Of a DNA stretch of 64,000 bases, positions 48,142 to 60,400 are shown in pieces. The translations under genes and the position numbers were made by a program. The notes under the pieces were generated by a model. That model searched no databases. It saw nothing but the letters and a program-made list of their open reading frames with translations, and was not told the DNA's origin. The DNA comes from Paraphaeosphaeria minitans (lineage: Eukaryota; Ascomycota; Dothideomycetes; Pleosporales; Didymosphaeriaceae), in contig WJXW01000003.1 in the NCBI GenBank assembly GCA_015832175.1, positions 1,240,001 to 1,304,000 of the forward strand, read 5' to 3'. Every line of letters begins with the position of its first letter. Positions within the stretch are counted from its first letter, which is position 1.

Positions 48142-48849
48142 TAATTAATTAAACCTACTTCTTACCCTTTACACAATAGTATACTATTAACCCTTAAATG
48201 CTTAATTACAGATTAAGCCAAACCTACACTAATTAGTAGTTAATTTTAATTAACTATAAACTAGTAAGGTCTAAAGACAGAGCGCCCTATAAGCTAAATA
48301 CGTAGGCTCTATATTATTACCTTTACTAGAGATTAAATTTTAGATTATATAATAAGCGGAAATAAAGCGCGCACATTTATAAAGAGTTATATAATTTAGT
48401 CTAAGTTATTCTACAGAAAAGAAAGGAGATAATACCTTTACTAGAGGTTAAATTTTAGATTATATAATAAGTAGAAACAAAGCGCGCACATCTATAAAGA
48501 GTTGTATAATCTAGTCTAAGCTATTCTATAGAAAAGAAAGGAGATAGTAAGCACATTTATAACTCTAAAAAACATGTTACATAATTAAACTAGCGACAAG
48601 TAAACGTAAACACGTTATATAATTAAACTAGTAATAACTAAACGCAGACACGTCGCACAACTAAGAAAGATAATAATAATATAGCCTTAAGACTAGAAGA
48701 CTTCTTAGAGGAACTATAACCTAAAGTTGTCGCATAATAATTAATACTACCTCCTTAGTAAGAAGATAAAGCAATATAGCTTTAATAAGTAAAGAAAGTA
48801 ATAAATATTAAGGCTATTACCTTAAGAGGAGAGATTACACAAAAGTACT

Positions 48850-50740
48850 AGAGAGATAGAGTAAATCTACACAGCTACCTACCCCCTTCTCTAACACAGC
48901 TAAACACTTATATAGTGTATATAATTGCGTAATATCGCGCAAGTAGCCTTAAAGGTAAAGAGGTAATCTCTTCTTTTACTAAAGATTTTAACAACTAGAA
49001 GGAGAGAACCTTTAATAAGATTAGTTATGCAGTAAGAAAAAAGCTTATTACTTTTCTTATAAAGGAAGGCTTTGTTGCTACTAATTTTATAATAAAGAAC
49101 ACCTATACAAAGAAACTCTTTAAACTATTACAGCTTAACTATAAGCTACAGACCCTTTATATAATAACGCTATAACTATAACTTAAACCACTTTATATAA
49201 TCCTAATAATGTAACCTATAGTATCTGTAGGCAATATATATATATATAGAGTATAGCTAGGGCCTATCCTTATACGTACGAGGACAGAGACACTATATAT
49301 AGAGCTATACTAGTAGTAGTAGCCTAAAACCTAGACTGCTTTTACCTAATAAACCACATTGTATAAAGAGGCTAGACACTCCTAGTTTTCTTAATAACTA
49401 GGAGATTATGCTTATATCTAGCCAGATAAGATTATCCTCTTTTAGAAGGCTTAGAGTAAAGAGAATAACTACACTAGTAGGCTGTATAATATTTTAGTAG
49501 ATAAGGCAAAAGTCTTTAGAGAACTATGCTATAGGCTAGGCATACTATAGGACTAGTATATAAATATTTTTCTAGGAATCCTTTCTAATTGTGCAAGTAC
49601 CTACTACCTATATAACATTAAACTAGGACTTCTATAGGATAAATTGTACAACAGACTAAATAGGCACTTTAACACTAGTGTTAATTATAATTAGTACTAG
49701 ATAGACTAGACTACTCTTACCTTTAAACGCTATAAAAGGGATAATCTAGCTACTATATTATATAAGGCCCTAGAAGTAATAATTAATAAGCTTACTTTAG
49801 CCTAAAAGGCTCTTAGATAAGGCTTTAGTAGTAAACTATAACTATATACTACTATTATATAAGTATACTGCGGCTATGCTAACCTTAAATAAGCTATATT
49901 TAACCCTAAAAATATAGTAGAAGGCTTACTTAGCGACCTTTATACGTTACTCTAAGTTACTAAAGATAAAAAGAAGTTATAGTTTCTCTAAGATAGTAAA
50001 GAGGTATACTACACTAATTAATAATATAATAATTCTAATTATATAAGAGGATCTAGCCCCTCTAGAGGCAGATTAACCTTTAGACTAAAAAGAAAAAGTA
50101 ACTTTAGAAGTTTAAGCTCTTGTATAAAGTAGAAATACTTTGTGTACTATAAAGAAAGATACTAGTCTACTAACTATCTACTAAAGGATACCTAGTAAGC
50201 TAGAAGATAATATATATTATTATACGCTAACTTATACAAATATAAACCCTCTACTATAAATGTATAAGTATACATTTTTAACTTTAAAGGAGAGCTAGAG
50301 GAAAAAGACTATCGCACAAAAGAGGAGGAAGATAAATAAGACTAATAGAGTAATAAAGAAAAAGCACAAAAAGCTACCTTATACCTTACTTCTACTATAT
50401 ACCTTTATTACATAACTAGGAGCGATCCTTCTATACCTACTTACTAAGACCTAGCGCTAAATATTATATTACTTAACACCCTACCTTCTATTTGTGCATA
50501 GAATATATACCTAGAAAGAGCCTTATTACGCGATGCGACTCTACTACTGTATAAAGAGGTAGGGTAAGAACTAAGTAGGTTAGCTATTACTACCTATTTA
50601 CATAAGAAGAGGTGCAAATAGAACCTCTACTATATAGTAATACTGCACCTACCTTATAACCTATTCTAATAGGGGAAGGCTAACTGTATAGATAGAAAAG
50701 GATAGGAAAGGGAAAGCGTATAATAGACATAAGCTATTGC
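48850..50740 (+). pseudogene. degenerate gag-like gene of E1
   Basis: Plus-strand frame of about 600 codons broken by RIP stops. The middle reads as a helical protein with blocks 'Y-N-I-K-L-G-L-L', 'Q-I-D-Q-T-T-L-T' and 'L-T-L-A-Q-K-A-L', which I recall from gag-like polyproteins of fungal retroelements. Near 50130-50190 there is a mutated Cys/His knuckle: 'Y-F-V-Y', a charged gap, then 'S-T-N-Y', where a family form C-x-x-C ... S-T-N-H is expected. After it the protein is acidic (Glu/Asp-rich). No enzymatic domain follows before the 3' LTR. Confidence 0.65.
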
Positions 50741-50759
50741 ACAAAAGAAAAGTTGCTAG

Positions 50760-50988
50760 TATCTATATAGTTTATTGTACAAATAGCACTAAGTAAAATA
50801 GGGGCCTGCCTACTTATAGGGACCTGCACAAGGACCCACTACTTAGGTTAGCGCTAAAAGGTAGAGACTTTATAAGGCCCTACCTACCTATAAGGACCCG
50901 CACAAGGACCCCCTACTTAGGTTAGCGCCAAGAGGTAGAGACTTTATAAGGTCCTTAGTGCCCCTTTGTACGATAGACTGTACAGACA
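50760..50988 (+). repeat. 3' LTR of E1 (229 bp)
   Basis: Pairs with 47917-48141, including both 74-bp units. Begins TA (former TG) and ends CA, directly before ATAAT. Confidence 0.87.
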
Positions 50989-50993
50989 ATAAT

Positions 50994-53900
50994 AAAATAT
51001 AAGTAGAAAGTAGGTCTAAAGGGCCTAAGTAATAACTACTAAGACACTAGTTACTAGCGCAGTTACGTGCTATACTAGCGCGGAAAGTAATATCTTACCC
51101 TACTTAGGTAGAAATAGTTATAACCTAAGGTAACGAGCACCTAAGTGTAAATAAATCTATTACCTTATACCTAGGCACCTTCTAGAGTAAAATAGAACGT
51201 TTAGGAATAAATTATAATAAGACCCCTAATATCGCCTAGAATCTAACTATCTTAGAAATAGTAGGACCTTTTAGGCCTACTAACCTTAGGCTTACCGCTA
51301 AGTTTAAAAAGTAGAAATAGTTAATAACCTACGCTAACTACTAAACACTAGTAGGGCTAGTTGAGTAGTTACTAATTACCTAGAAATAAAATAATATACT
51401 AATAGACTTTTAAGTAGCTATTTAGTGCTAGTATAGACTGTATAGACTTTTAAGTAGTTATTAGTTACCTAGGAACAAAATAATAATAGACTAATAGACT
51501 TTTAAGCAGCTATTAGATAAAAAGAGTAATAGACTGGAGGACCTTTAAGTGGCCACTAGACTCCTAGAAAGAGCGAATACGATAGAGCCTAAACAATTCT
51601 AGTCTAAGTAATAATTAAGTTAGGGATAAAAAGGAAAGCAGGGTATTAGTAGTAAGATTCTATTAAGTAAGATTATTATCTGTATACCTAAAGCTAAATC
51701 GCTAACAGAAAACTAGGATAAAAATAAGTAGATAATAGAAGAAAAATAAAAAATAAATAAAATAGATTTGTATAGGTTTTATAATACCTCTATTTATTTA
51801 ACTACCCCTACTAAGAGTAGCACTAGTGAAATAAGCTAAGGTATTACTAATTACCTTTTAGAAAATATAGACAAAAGAAAACAGTTTAAAGATAAAAAAC
51901 TAGAAATAAAAGAAAGCTTCCCCTAAAAGAGAAATGTAGCTTAGTTTACTTTAAGCCTAAAGAATAGTAACGTACTAAGCTTTAGTAGTATTAATATTAC
52001 TACCTTTCTAAAGGACTATAACTTTTAAGTAGAAAGAGTAGGGTAGAATAAGGAGCTTAAGAAATAAAAGCTACCTTACTTCTACTTAGGCACCTACTAA
52101 AGGAATATTATAAAACTACTAGTCTACAGAAGCGCTTTAGTTAACTAGAAAAACTTCTAGAAGATACTTTACTCTAAGTACTTATTAATAGACTTAGAGT
52201 ACTAAAAGTTAACTAGAGCCTACCTTAAGAACTAGGTTAATAAAGTAAGCTAATAGTCTATTACACTAAATAACTACTTCCATAAGTTTAATAGCTATAC
52301 CTAAGCTACCCTTTCCTAATTATAAATTATATAGATAGAAGTAGGAACTCTTTTCTTTAGAGGTCTTAACTAAGACTATAAGACTATAGTTATATATAAA
52401 ATACTAATAGAGAGTTGCCTAAATAGAGGTAATATAAATACCTATTAAGTATAAGAAATATATAATTTCCGTTACTAGTGCAAAGACTAGGATAAGGCAA
52501 TTAGGGCTATATAGTAGAAGGAGAGGTAGGTTACTATAAATCTAGCTTATTCTAAAGCTAATTTGCTAGCAATCCTACTTATTCTACTACTTAGGAAGTT
52601 CTTTAAAGTATAGGAGGAAATAAAGATTATAAGGAAGAAGTAGATGCGTAAGTCTAAGAGGTTATTACAAAGATAAGAGGACTTACTCTTACTATAAAAG
52701 AATATAAGTAATAGAAGGCTTCTATGCCTACTACTACTAGTTTTATTCTTAATAAGCTAGCTAATAACTAATAGGCTTTTAATAAGCTTATAGAGCTAAC
52801 TCTTTATATAGAACGTAATAATAGGTTATGTAAGAGCTCCTATAACCTAATTATAAACCCTAGTATAGGTAGTTAGGTAATTCGCAATTAGGAATACTCT
52901 GCCTAGGCTTATAGAACCTATAGAGAGACTAGACATATTATAAAGGAGTACCCCTAGCGCTAAGGCCTTATAAAAAGAGGTTAGTACTATAAAATCTTTA
53001 ACACTAATAGCTAGATTTTTAACTTCTACTATAGCCTAAAACACCTTGAGATAGAGAAATTTAGGGGGCCTATATCTTACTCTTAGTGAGATGTATAGCT
53101 CTAGTACCTACTTTAAAAAGATTAAATAGTATTTTAACATTACTAATAAGGATTTTAAGAAGAATTTTAGCTAGGTACTAGGTCTGGAAGGTAAGAAAGC
53201 CTCTACTAATCTTAAACACGAATTAGGCTAATCGCATTTTGGGTTAATAAGTAGTAAGTAGGGAGACTAAGAGCTAGAGATTAAAGTAATAAAAAGGCCT
53301 AAAGCCTTTTACGCTACTCTATTAGAGGTCTCCTATCTATCTAAATAAGTTAATATAACTAAGGAAGTAAATACGACTAGGACTAGAGTAGTAGAAAAGA
53401 GCTTATAGGAATAACAAAACTAAGTAGGTATTGAAAGGGTTATAGGGACTAGAGTAAGTAAACTAGTATTAGTGGCTTAAATAAGAGACCTTTAGGAAAG
53501 AAGGCTAAGGATTAATTCTTAGCTATAGATTAGAAAATTCCGTCTAGAATCTCCTTTATTAGTAATTCATAATAATAAATTAGTGCTGTAAGTAGTAGTT
53601 ATAAAAGTAAACTAAAGGGCTTCTAAACCTACTAAAATAATAGAGGAAAGTATTATTTAAGCTATGCTAGAAGCTAAGACTACTAGTAGAAAGAAGAGTG
53701 CTTAAATAGCCTCCGCTCCTCTATTAGATAAACAGCTAGTTGCACTTATTAATACCCTAAATATAAATTCTATCCTAATAGCAGTACTAACCTAAAAGGT
53801 AAGAGGTATTATAGTTAGATTAATGTTTTCTTAGAATAAACTATATTTAAAGGCCTAGCAACTACTCTCTAGAAAGGAAAAGGAGCCTAATAACTAATTA

Positions 53901-56061
53901 GGTAGAAGCAAATTAGGAAATGTCTTTATAGGGATTTAATAAAGACAGGTTTTAATAGAAAAATAGAGTTAGGACTACCCTTAAGAACCTACTATTCTAT
54001 TAAAAGTAATAATAGAGAAGTTACGCCCTAGCCTATACTAGATTGTATAAGAAAACGCTGCATAGAGTTCCTAATATAGTATTAGAGAGCTGCTAAGGAG
54101 AAGGATAAGGATTATATTTAAGTACTTTCTAATTAACTTTTAGACCCCTATACTAAAGCTGCTAAAGCTACTATAGTATTAAGAGGTTAATAAGAGAGAG
54201 GAGCACAGTAATTCTAGCTTTAAAGTTAAGGATAGCCTTATAAGAACTAGAGGGGTAGAGTAGAGGAAGGAACTCTAATAGGCTATTATACTACCTATAT
54301 AGATAAGTGGTAATTTACAAAAGGTAGTTATTTTAAAGAGAGTAGAAGTATTAGATTTTAATGTAAACTAAAATATATTTATCTAAGAGTCTAATATTGT
54401 ATTAAACTAGCCTATTCCTTTCCTAATATAGAATTAGGAAACCTAACTATAGGTAGTTAGTAAAAGAGAGAGAGAAAGGATAGTAGAAGTAAAGTACTTA
54501 ATAGGGTTTTAGAAAAATTAATATAGCAGAATAAAGTAGATAGGTAGATAGTGTAGAAAAAAGAAATAGAGAAGACCTAGTTTCCAGCTAAAAATATATT
54601 AGGGCACTAATTATTATCCTTTTTATTATTAATATTAACATTATCTTTATAGTAATAGCTAGACTAATAGGTATTTAGGGTTTAGGGCTCTATAGAGCTA
54701 GAGGGCCTAGTTACTTTAGACTAAAAAAGAGATCTAGTATAATTTTAGGTAGCCTAATTAATAAATTGCTAATAAGGTAAGAGAGAACTAAAATAAGAAT
54801 ATTAGAAATAAGTAGACGAAGAGGATAACTAAGGCTAAAAAGGAGTATTCTCTCTAGTAGGAGAATTTAGGCGCATAGGTAATCTAGGACTAGGTAATTT
54901 ATAATTAGAGCTAGAATAAGAACCCTCTTAAGCTAGAGGACTAAAACCCTAAAATAATAAAGCACTACTAGGAGGAGACTAGAGGGAACCTCTAGAAAAC
55001 TTTTAGCAATAATTTAAAAGGACTACTAAGGAAAAAGGACTATAGTTTATAGTAATAGTGTATTAGGATTCTATAGGCTTCTAAGGAATAAGAGTATTAA
55101 GGGTAGAAACAGCCTTAAAAGTGTAATTAGAAGGAGCCTAAAAGTAGGTTATACTAATAGGAAGGATATTACTAGCCAAAATAATATTATTTATAAAAAG
55201 ACTAGTACTAAGGTTAACTAGCTTACCTAAAAGGAAAAGACATATTAGCTTACGTAATTAGAAATTAGTACTAGAACTTATAATAAAAGAAGTAAAAGGT
55301 ATAGTTACTATTTATCTAGCACTTATTACACCCTTTTTAGTTTAGTAGTTTACCTTCTAGATAGGAAATACTATATTTACTTCTAAAATAGAGCTTACTC
55401 CTCCTACTCTTATTCTAGTAATAGGTGTAGTAATAGTTAATTGGAGAAAAAGGAGAAAAATATAAGAAGGTAATAGTATACTAGATACCTATATTAATAT
55501 TAGTATTATAGTATCTACGCTTTAGTAGAGCCTCCCTAGGGCCTAAGCTAGAGAACTTAGTAATAGTCTCCACTTTAGTATTACTAATATAAAAGTGCTA
55601 AATAGTAAGGTCTAAATAGCTATTATTCTTATAGACGCTAGTAGTGTTAAGAATAGGATCTAAGGTAACACCCTATATGCCTAGACTATAGATAAAGTAA
55701 GCTAGTTTACGTAGAAGATTATAGTTTATACGCTAATTAGCCCTCGCCCTTACTATAAAGGTTAGTAATAGGATACAAAAGGTTTTTAGGATAATATACG
55801 CTGCTTAATAATATACTTCTTAGTAGACTTAAAAGAATAGATAAAGAGGTCCGCCTTTATATTACTAGTAGGGCCACGCTTATTTAGATTATTACTACCC
55901 TTCCTACTACTAGTACTAGAAGTAGCTATTCTACCTAGGGTATAGTTAACTATAGCTATAACTATAGCAGAGTTATTAAATAGGTATTAGAAGGACTAAA
56001 AGAGAGAAAGGAAAGTAAGAGTAAAGGTTAAAAAAAAATAGAATAGAAGAAATCCTAGGGT
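50994..56061. other. unclassified RIP-degraded repeat tract (left of D2)
   Basis: Five kilobases with no intact frame. On the plus strand some stretches stay readable if TAG/TAA are taken as former Gln. One lies around 52690-53080, with 'L-I-E-L-T-L-Y-I-E-R-N-N-R-L' and a basic segment, and another at about 55480-56040. Neither resembles a reverse transcriptase, integrase or DDE transposase that I can name. D2 is inserted at its right side (TATAT at 56062-56066), and the host continues at 62595. Confidence 0.45.
51364..51552. repeat. degenerate direct repeats
   Basis: The motif 'aatagacttttaagtagcta' occurs three times with changes, and a weaker fourth time near 51531-51552. In two units it is preceded by 'ttacctagraa' and an A-rich run. 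Could be an LTR-internal array of a degraded element; its origin is unknown. Confidence 0.6.
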
Positions 56062-56066
56062 TATAT

Positions 56067-56282
56067 TACAAGGTCTAGTTATAGGTAATAGTACTTACTT
56101 TACACTAGAAAGGATATTAAAAGGAGAACTCTAGTAATATTAATAAAATAATACTTATCTTGTGTTAAGTTAGTGCGTATTATAGGTTTTACGCAGCTAG
56201 CTTACTTAGCCTATAGGCCCTCTATAAGGCCTTAGCGCTAGATACCACAACACTATAATAATATTATAATCTACCTATTACA
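56067..56282 (-). repeat. 3' LTR of D2 (216 bp)
   Basis: Left LTR; begins TA at the flank and ends TATTACA at the inner edge. Pairs with 62374-62589. Confidence 0.93.
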
Positions 56283-56629
56283 GAACCTACCCCTCTAGCT
56301 GTAGTCCTCTGTAGCATACTATAGCCTTAATAAAAACCTTACCCTATAAGAAAAGAAAAAAGTATGTATAGAGGTGCGCGTTATGTACGCGATAATAATG
56401 TATTATAAGTAAATAGCGCACGTTATAAACGCATCACGCGTATTATTTATTATAAGGCACCTGCTCCTTCCATTTACTGTAGCCTTCTATAATATAGGGT
56501 AGTAGGGCTATATAGTCTTAATATTATTTTAATCTTCGTGTGCTCTCTACCTATATAATATATAAATAATACATTCTTAGCGTAGACAAAGCGCTTCATT
56601 TTTAAATAACCTTTTTAATTATTTAAAAT

Positions 56630-57480
56630 ACCATACTATCTAGTGCCTAAGTATATTAAAAAGTCTAATCTACGTAGTGCTACCACCTTCACGTTTAGTA
56701 GAAATACTAAGCGCGTAGACTATAACGTAGTGCTTATAACTTATATACGCTACACGTAGAACTTAGTAAAGCTTTTTAAGAACTATATAAAAAATAATAA
56801 TAAGCGCGATAACTATTATATTAAGGGTAATTACAAAGGCTGTGACTTAGTATATCTAGAGTTACGCGCTATATATACGCTTTAGCTAATACTTATAGGT
56901 GCTAAAGGTAATAAATAGGCGCCTTAATTGCCTCTACGCCCTTTATAACTACTACTATATTACAGTTATAGAGGCCCTAGGTAGGTAGCGTAAGATAGAT
57001 AAGCGTGTAAAGGTATTAGGACTAAAGCTAGCTTATTACTAAAAGTAATTTAATTTAGAGCTGGCTAACTGCTACTATATTACAGCTTATATGAGTACAC
57101 CTATAGGTGTGGCGACCTAGGTGCCCACTACTAGCCTTTAGTACCTAGGCTTAATCCTAGTAGAGTAGCGTTAAATTACTAATAGTCTTAAAGCAGTTGT
57201 TCCCTTTATATAGTAAATAGTAAGTTTACACCTTTTCTACACCTAAAACGCATACTAATAGCTTATTCTAGATTAATCTAGCGTTTACTCCTTACCGCAA
57301 TAAGAGTAATTTAGATAATAGCGATAAAAAGAGTAAGAAGAAGGTTACTACTAAAGGTGTAGTAGGCGAGAATAGTAAAAATAGTAAGAATAATAAAGAT
57401 AATAAGTAGTAGAGGTATAGGCGGTACGTAATCTAGTTAAATCGCTTCTTAGAAGCTAGCCTATAGGCCTTAGGTAAATA
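56630..57480 (+). other. antisense reading frame in the 3' region of Gypsy-D (copy D2)
   Basis: Same position and sense as 23080-23900 in D4: a plus-strand frame opposed to pol, ending in a Ser/Asn/Lys-rich tail at about 57300-57440. Presence in two independently inserted copies shows that it belongs to the element. Function unknown. Confidence 0.4.
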
Positions 57481-60400
57481 CTCCTAATAAGCTATAAGTA
57501 CTCTATAAGCCATAGTGCTCTATAATAATATATATTACATCTACGTTCCATATACTTTTATTATATCTATTACCTCTTCTTTATATACGCAGCTCTTTTC
57601 CCTTTAAAGGTTTAGACTAGGTTATTTATATCTTTAAAGTTTAACTCTAGAATCTAGGTATCCTAAGTCTTATTATAGCCTTTCTAATAGAGTAGGTATT
57701 ACTTTTACCCTTTTCTTATTTACTTAGCTAGGATTTCTTCTACTTTCTAGGCTTCTCCTCCTTTAGGTATAACCTCTAGTAGCTAGGTGTTAATGTTTTC
57801 TACTCCTAGCCTTAGCTTTTATTATTTAAGAAGGAAAATGTAAAACACGTTATAAATACAATAGTATAGTAGAAGGAGTAGGAAGTATACTTACATTCTA
57901 ACTACGTTCTACACTTAAAAGGGCCTAATAAATTTTCCTAATAGCTTTTTACTTAGTTATTAAAGTATATGTATATTCTTTATACTAAGTAGAACTAAGT
58001 TACCTCTCTAAAATAACTCTTACTTATACTTCTTATTATAGTACTAGCTCTAATACTCTTATACTAAGCATAGGTGCTCTATAAGCAATACGCGTACGCT
58101 ATATATATAATTTACTTGCTTAACTATATCTAGTAGCTTTCCCTCTAGCCTACTATCTATAGAAGACGTAGTAAGAATAGGGTGCTTACTATATACAGTA
58201 TAGAAAGGCGTTATTTTTATTAAATTATAGATAGAGTTATTATATACAAATTAAGCTATTAGGAGCAGTTTAAACTAGTTCATTTATAGAGACGTAATAA
58301 ATATAGAAAGGTATTATTTAAACGTTTAACTCTAGCGCTATATTTGCCTATCTATCTAAGGGTAGAAAGTAGTGCTAAGCCTACGCTTTACCTATAGTTA
58401 GTAGCATATTTCTGCCCAAAAAGTAGAGGTAAAGGTAGAGCCCCTATTAGATATAATACCTTTCTAAATGCTAAACTTTAAGATAACCTCTTAAAAGTAG
58501 GCTTCTACAAATTCCTTTACATCCTATATTTTCTATATAGGGATATAGATAGCCATCTTAGACAAGAAGTATATAATTATAAGAATTATATTAAAAGCGC
58601 AGCTGCCTTAATCCTTTACTAGTAGAAATCTAGTTATAAAGTCTAGTAAGACTTCCTTAAAGATATCCTTTAGCGTTAAAAAAGGTAATAGCTAGCTATA
58701 CTTACTATACCTTAGAGCTTTACTTCTTTAGTAAATAGTATAAGTCCTTACGTACTTCTAAATATCTTAATCTATAAGAGGCTAATAGTAGGTCCTCTTA
58801 ATAGCCTTAAGCGTTCTACGTACGCTAAAGTAGCCTACTATATGTGTGTTATAGTGCTAGAGCAAAATCTCTTACCTAATTACTAGTTTATCTAGGATGT
58901 ATAATCTACTATTATACCTTAGGACTTCTATGTTATTAAGGCGCTATACTTAAACCTTACTACTACTTTAAGTGCTTCTTTTACGCCTTAAGCTAGTAAT
59001 ACGCTTAATAGTAAAGGCGTTCCTTTACTAAAACTACTAAATTTTAGTAATAAAGTTAGACTTTTTTATTATAGGTTTACTACTAACTAATACTGTAACT
59101 AGTAAGCGTAGTACGCATAGCGTATACACTATAACACTAATAGTAGGGACCTTTATAGCTCTATAAATATTAGCAACATACGTCTTATATACGCCTAATA
59201 AGCTTGGCTTATTTATAGATCTGCTTACTCTACTATACTTAGTCCTCTATAGTATTTTGTTCTATAAGGTAAGCAATAAATAGGTTAGTAATAGGTTCTC
59301 CTATATATAATCTACCCTCCTTAATAGTCCATTCGCTAGGTTTATTTTCCCTAGGCAGTGTTTTACTTTAAAATTAAAAGCTACTAGGTAGATCGCCTAT
59401 TATACTTATTATAGGTTTAGCTTCTATACAGCGCGCATACTGTGTAAGTTATTATAGTTACTTAGCACTTAAATTATATACTATATACTATCTAGATAAT
59501 GTCTCTATTACTTAAAGTAGTAGATAATAGTAAGGAGCTTAAGGTTATATACCTTATAATTTAGCTCTGTAGCTTAAAGTTTCTTTAATATAAAAGTAAC
59601 TAGATGCCACCTCTAGTCCTTAATTACCTATAAAAGCATACTGTATATTATAAAAATAAATATGTTAGTCTCTAATTAGATTAGTAGCGTAGGGTTAAAG
59701 TAGCGTAAAATAGGTACACTTAAGAAGCGTGTTTTAAGCATTTCAAAAGTGTTATTAGCTTTTACTAACTATTAGAACACTTAGTTCTTCATAAGTAGGT
59801 CTAAGAAAGAAGCAGTTTCTTGTATATATACCTTAATAAATTGCCTATAAAAGTTTACAAAGTCTAGAAATAACTAGAGCTCTTAAATACTAGTTAGCTA
59901 TAGCTATTCTATAATAGTTACTATATATATAGGATTAGCGCAGATTCCTCGCGTAGTTATAATAAAACTAAAAAGTAGACTTCGCCTAAGGCAAATGTGC
60001 ACTTAGTTAAATTAATAAAAAGTTTAGCTTTACGTAGTAATTTAAGTATAGCGTAGATAGCGCGCTAATAAAGCGTAAGATCCTTATTATAGGTATAGAT
60101 AAGTATATTATCCAGGTACATAATATATATATAATCTAGGTGTAGTACCAGTATCTTATTCATATATGCCTAGAAGCTTACAGGGGTATTAGTTAAGGTA
60201 AATAGTATTACTAAGTATTTAAAGTAGGTATAGCGAGTTTAGAATATAGTTTTCTACTTATCTCCTACCTAGATCTAAATCCTATAGTAGGCGTTATAAA
60301 AATTAAGGGTTATATAGTAGTATACGCCTAATAGGTAGTTAAGTGTCTCTCTAACTAAGGGTAGCGAGTAACAATCCTTAATAGTAATCGCGTTAAGGCC

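Larger units (their letters stand above)
47917..50988 (+). mobile_element. E1: complete gag-only (non-autonomous) LTR retroelement
   Basis: Compact element of 3072 bp. Direct LTRs at 47917-48141 and 50760-50988 with TG..CA-type ends (TGTCTGTA ... TACAGACA), and a 5-bp target duplication ATAAT (47912-47916 and 50989-50993). The interior holds one plus-strand protein remnant resembling retroelement gag, and no trace of protease, integrase, reverse transcriptase or RNase H. This fits a non-autonomous gag-carrying LTR element (TR-GAG-like) that depends on an autonomous partner. The LTR ends form an imperfect 35-bp inverted repeat. A second, partial copy is E2. Confidence 0.85.

Noticed and set aside
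47917..50988. E1 as a TIR DNA transposon
   Set aside because: The long terminal inverted repeat suggested it, but the ends also form direct 225-229 bp repeats with TG..CA termini and a 5-bp duplication, and the protein is gag-like. An LTR element explains all of this.
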